This document shows positions 38,097 through 40,559 of a DNA stretch of 40,559 bases, in pieces. The stretch spans positions 1 to 40,559 of the forward strand of contig PMYK01000033.1 in the NCBI GenBank assembly GCA_003171255.1. Reading direction: 5' to 3'. Numbering within the stretch: position 1 is the stretch's first letter; every line of letters begins with the position of its first letter. Position numbers and translations under genes: made by a program. The DNA is from Chloroflexota bacterium. GTDB taxonomy: Bacteria; Chloroflexota; Limnocylindria; Limnocylindrales; CSP1-4. The notes under the pieces were generated by a model, which was not told the DNA's origin, did not search any database, and was given only the letters and a program-made list of their open reading frames with translations.

Positions 38097-38898
38097 TGCT
38101 CTCGTAGCGGCTCAGGCCGCGTCGGAAGACCCAGACGGCCACGAGCAGGCAGTAGACAGCCACGAGCGGCGTCAGCAGCCCCAGCGCGCTCCAGGCCTCT
38201 ACGTTGAATAGATAGGCCGTCGGGAAGAAGCTCACGAAGGCGAACGGGATGGCCACCACGACAAGAGCCTGGACCGCCATCGAGTAGATCGTGATCGGGT
38301 ACTTGGCGAACTCGCCGAGCTGGTGAACGAAGAAGGGCACCATGCTCCAGGGCGTCCTGATCCAGAAGGCGCTGGCTGCGGTGCCAAGGTTGATCGCCAC
38401 GCGGATCGTGGCCGCGCTGACGATCAGGATCGCGAGCATCAGCAGCCGCCCCGGCGTCCATTGGACCTGGACGTTCCCGAGGGCGATCAGCATGAGAACG
38501 CCGCCGGTGATGATGTTGCCCAGGCCGTTGAAACCGACGTCGGCCGCCAGGACCTGCACGATGGGCGAGACGGGCCGCAGAAGCATCTGGTCGAAGTTGC
38601 CGTTGTAGATCAGCCTCGAGACACGCCACGTCCCCTCGAAGAACAGCGACCCCACACCTTCGGTGATGAAGATCAAGGAGTACATCATCACGACCTGCCA
38701 GAAGGTCCAGCCGTTGATATCGGGGATGCGCTGGAAGATCGTCCAGATGAAGAGGAAGCCCGTGATCTGCACCAGACCCGCCGAGATCATCAGGATGACG
38801 AAATCGGCCTCGTAGGCCAGGATCGCCTTCATCTGCTGGCCCAGGCAGCGAAAGTAGATGTACACAAGCCAGCGAGCGTGCCGCAGCCTAGCCGCCAT
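38086..38898 (-). CDS. ABC-2 type exporter permease (DUF990 family), second subunit
   Basis: 270 residues, six predicted membrane segments (FVILMISAGLVQITGFLFIWTIF; VVMMYSLIFITEGVGSLFF; NIITGGVLMLIALG; LLMLAILIVSAATIRVAINLG; and others). The cytoplasmic segment WRVSRLIYNGNFDQMLLRPVSPIVQVLA (G-x-F-D-x-x-L-L-R-P) is the hallmark of the ABC-2 DUF990 family. It overlaps the upstream permease by 11 nt. With it and the ATPase it forms an exporter; family members are found with antibiotic and lipid exporters, but the substrate is not evident. Confidence 0.9.
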   Translation of the reverse strand: MAARLRHARWLVYIYFRCLGQQMKAILAYEADFVILMISAGLVQITGFLFIWTIFQRIPDINGWTFWQVVMMYSLIFITEGVGSLFFEGTWRVSRLIYNGNFDQMLLRPVSPIVQVLAADVGFNGLGNIITGGVLMLIALGNVQVQWTPGRLLMLAILIVSAATIRVAINLGTAASAFWIRTPWSMVPFFVHQLGEFAKYPITIYSMAVQALVVVAIPFAFVSFFPTAYLFNVEAWSALGLLTPLVAVYCLLVAVWVFRRGLSRYESTGH

Positions 38899-39691
38899 TG
38901 ATCGTCACCGCCTTGACTGCGCTGCGCCACAGCAACCTGCCGCAGAGGAGCAGGCCAAACGCCCAGACAGCCTGCGTGCCGATCATGAATGCCGTGGTCG
39001 GGCCGTCCATGGCGCCGAGGTATGTCAGGGCCGGTGTCGAGATCATCCCCTGGAACGGCAGGACTGAGGCCAGCCCGCGCAGCCAATCGGGGAAGAACAC
39101 GAGCGGGATCAGAGCGCCAGAGAAGATGTTCTGAACGGCCATCCGCGCATTGCTGACGCCCTGCATCCCGGTCGTCCAGAACGCGGTCATGGACACGCAA
39201 TAGATGATCGAGAACTTGAGCAGCGTGGCCAGGGCGGCACTCACGATGAAGAGTGCCAGGTGGACCGGATCGGCCGGGAGGGCGATGCCGCCGAACACGA
39301 AGGCGACCACGGCCCCGATTGCCACCGCCGAGATGAGCTCGAAAGGAACGGGCCCGGTCGCCTCGGCGAAGCGCTTCAACTGGAAATCGATGGGCCGGGC
39401 GAGGTCTATTGCCACGCGGCCTTCGCGGACGTCCTGACCCATTGAAGACTCGTCGAACCAGGTCATCGTCGAGTTGAGGATGAAGGCCACTATCAGGTAG
39501 GCCTTCATCTCTGGCCAGGTGAAGACGCCGAGCGCGCCCGGCTTGACCAGGAAGATGGTCTGCCACAGGTAGAACATGGCCACGACGTAGAAGACCGAGC
39601 CGATCAGGTTGACGGTGAAGCCGGCGCGGTAGACGAAGATGACCTCGAGCGACGCTTTCGCGATGGCGAAGTACTTGTTCAAGCCGTGCAC
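38888..39691 (-). CDS. ABC-2 type exporter permease (DUF990 family), first subunit
   Basis: 267 residues from ATG 39691, one base after the ATPase stop. Six membrane segments (FTVNLIGSVFYVVAMFYLW; AYLIVAFILNSTMTWF; LISAVAIGAVVAFVFGGIAL; LALFIVSAALATLLKFSIIYCV; TAFMIGTQAVWAFGLLLCGRLLW and others). The conserved cytoplasmic motif appears as DVREGRVAIDLARPIDFQLKRFA, equivalent to G.fd..LlRP in the partner. It is a paralog of the next gene; the two probably make a heterodimeric membrane domain. Confidence 0.9.
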   Translation of the reverse strand: MHGLNKYFAIAKASLEVIFVYRAGFTVNLIGSVFYVVAMFYLWQTIFLVKPGALGVFTWPEMKAYLIVAFILNSTMTWFDESSMGQDVREGRVAIDLARPIDFQLKRFAEATGPVPFELISAVAIGAVVAFVFGGIALPADPVHLALFIVSAALATLLKFSIIYCVSMTAFWTTGMQGVSNARMAVQNIFSGALIPLVFFPDWLRGLASVLPFQGMISTPALTYLGAMDGPTTAFMIGTQAVWAFGLLLCGRLLWRSAVKAVTINGG

Positions 39692-39692
39692 G

Positions 39693-40559
39693 TCAGGCCT
39701 CCGCGGCGACCGCGGGCTCGGGCGTGTCGGCGATCGGCCCGGGTGCAGCCAGGCTGAGCTGGCCGAGATAGACCTTCCGGATCAGGTCCTCGACCTCGGG
39801 CTCGTCGATGTGGAAGTCGATGACCTCGACATACGGCATCACCGCCGCGGCGATCTCGCCCGCCGCGTACTCGAATCGATCGAACCGGACGGACAGGCGC
39901 AACCCGTCGTCCACAAGATCACAGGCCGGCAGTCCGGCGCAGATGGGCTCCATCGACGCCGGCGGTCGAGCCAGCTGGAAGTGGATGACTCGATCGCGGG
40001 CGTAGTTGTCCTTGAGGGCGGTCAGGTCGCCGTCATGGATGATCTTTCCGCTGTCGATGATGACGATGCGATTGCAGATGTCCTCGATGTCGCCGAGATC
40101 GTGGGTCGTCAGCATCACCGTGGTCCCGCGCTCCTCGACCAGGCGCCGGATGAACTTGCGGATGCTGTCCTTGACGGCAATGTCCAGACCGATCGTCGGC
40201 TCGTCGAGGTAGAGCATCTTGGGATCGTGGAGAAGGGCCATGCACAGGTCCGCCCGCATCCGCTGTCCGAGCGAAACCTTGCCCGCGGGGATGTTCATGA
40301 ACTCGGCCAGACCGAGCAGCTCGGTGAACTCGGCGAGGTTTTGCTTGTAGCGCTTGGCCGGGATCTCGTACATGTCACGAGCCAGGTTGAACGACTCGAT
40401 GACGGGGATGTCCCACCAGAGTGTGGTCCGCTGGCCGAACACGACGCCGATGTTGCGGGCGTTCTGCTGGCGTTTCTCGTGCGGAACCAGGCCGTCGACG
40501 ATGAGGCTGCCCGAGGTCGGCACGAGGATGCCGGTGAGCATCTTGATCGTGGTCGACTT
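39693..40559 (-). CDS. ABC exporter ATP-binding protein (5' end outside window)
   Basis: The frame is open to the right edge and starts within Walker A: KSTTIKMLTGILVPTSG (the first lysine is the Walker lysine), so the first about 50 residues are missing. Further motifs are the Q-loop GVVFGQRTTLWWDI, the ABC signature KVSLGQRMRADLCMAL (SLGQ in place of SGGQ), Walker B KMLYLDEPTIGLD and the H-loop MLTTHDLGD. After residue 190 a C-terminal regulatory domain follows, as in ATPases paired with DUF990 permeases. The ATP-hydrolysing subunit drives the exporter made by the two following genes. Confidence 0.93.
   Translation of the reverse strand, partial: KSTTIKMLTGILVPTSGSLIVDGLVPHEKRQQNARNIGVVFGQRTTLWWDIPVIESFNLARDMYEIPAKRYKQNLAEFTELLGLAEFMNIPAGKVSLGQRMRADLCMALLHDPKMLYLDEPTIGLDIAVKDSIRKFIRRLVEERGTTVMLTTHDLGDIEDICNRIVIIDSGKIIHDGDLTALKDNYARDRVIHFQLARPPASMEPICAGLPACDLVDDGLRLSVRFDRFEYAAGEIAAAVMPYVEVIDFHIDEPEVEDLIRKVYLGQLSLAAPGPIADTPEPAVAAEA

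Overview
The window is a gene-dense, high-GC bacterial chromosome segment with strongly G/C-ending codons. It carries about 36 protein genes, two tRNA-Ala genes, one decayed recombinase and several RNA-level control signals. Housekeeping genes (leuS, holA, comEC, comEA, proC, cysE, cysK) are mixed with lipoproteins, HEAT, Kelch and zinc-ribbon proteins of unknown role. With no rRNA gene present, taxonomy is an inference: the gene content, the many short-linker lipoproteins and the leaderless-looking promoters fit a soil or freshwater Chloroflexota (Limnocylindria-like) better than an actinobacterium, but this is not proven.

Region by region. 1-2.7 kb: tail of a HEAT-repeat gene, a DksA/TraR zinc-finger gene, a tiny YHS-domain gene, a 7Fe-type ferredoxin and a BtuF-like substrate-binding protein with a perfect 18-bp tandem repeat. 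2.8-8.8 kb, + strand: proC, a PIG-L deacetylase and an S9 peptidase joined by a TGATG overlap, then a hypothetical, a thioredoxin-like protein and proline dehydrogenase. Both the proline-making and the proline-degrading first-step enzymes therefore lie within 6 kb. 8.8-13.5 kb: DinB-like protein and EamA permease (- strand), then YgiT-like zinc finger, PAS-like protein, HEAT-SH3 protein and zinc-ribbon membrane protein (+ strand). 13.5-19.9 kb, - strand: a nucleotidyltransferase-like protein, comEA, comEC, an HD-domain protein and holA, in transcription order.

20.5-23.7 kb, + strand: a 766-residue zinc-ribbon/transglutaminase-like/PKD membrane protein followed by a two-domain lipoprotein. 23.8-27.6 kb, - strand: tRNA-Ala(GGC), an XRE-HTH protein fused to a PD-(D/E)XK-like domain, and leuS. 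28-29.6 kb: YgjP-type metalloprotease and a cytidylate-kinase-like protein. 29.6-32.3 kb, - strand: a cysteine biosynthesis operon (cysE-cysK) headed by an 18-codon leader peptide with three Cys codons and an intrinsic terminator, that is, a complete candidate transcription attenuator. It is followed by an 85-nt three-way palindromic structure and a 58-residue membrane protein. 32.5-38 kb, + strand: three paralogous lipoproteins, a seven-bladed Kelch lipoprotein, a coiled-coil protein, and a serine-recombinase remnant abutting the 3' end of tRNA-Ala(CGC). 38.1-40.56 kb, - strand: an ABC-2 exporter (ATPase cut by the window edge plus two permeases).

The most distinctive observations are the cysteine attenuator, the recombinase fossil at a tRNA, the three-way palindrome after cysK, the unplaced nucleotidyltransferase-like and HTH-nuclease-like proteins, and a recurrent TAnnnT box 6-7 nt upstream of start codons that points to leaderless transcription.
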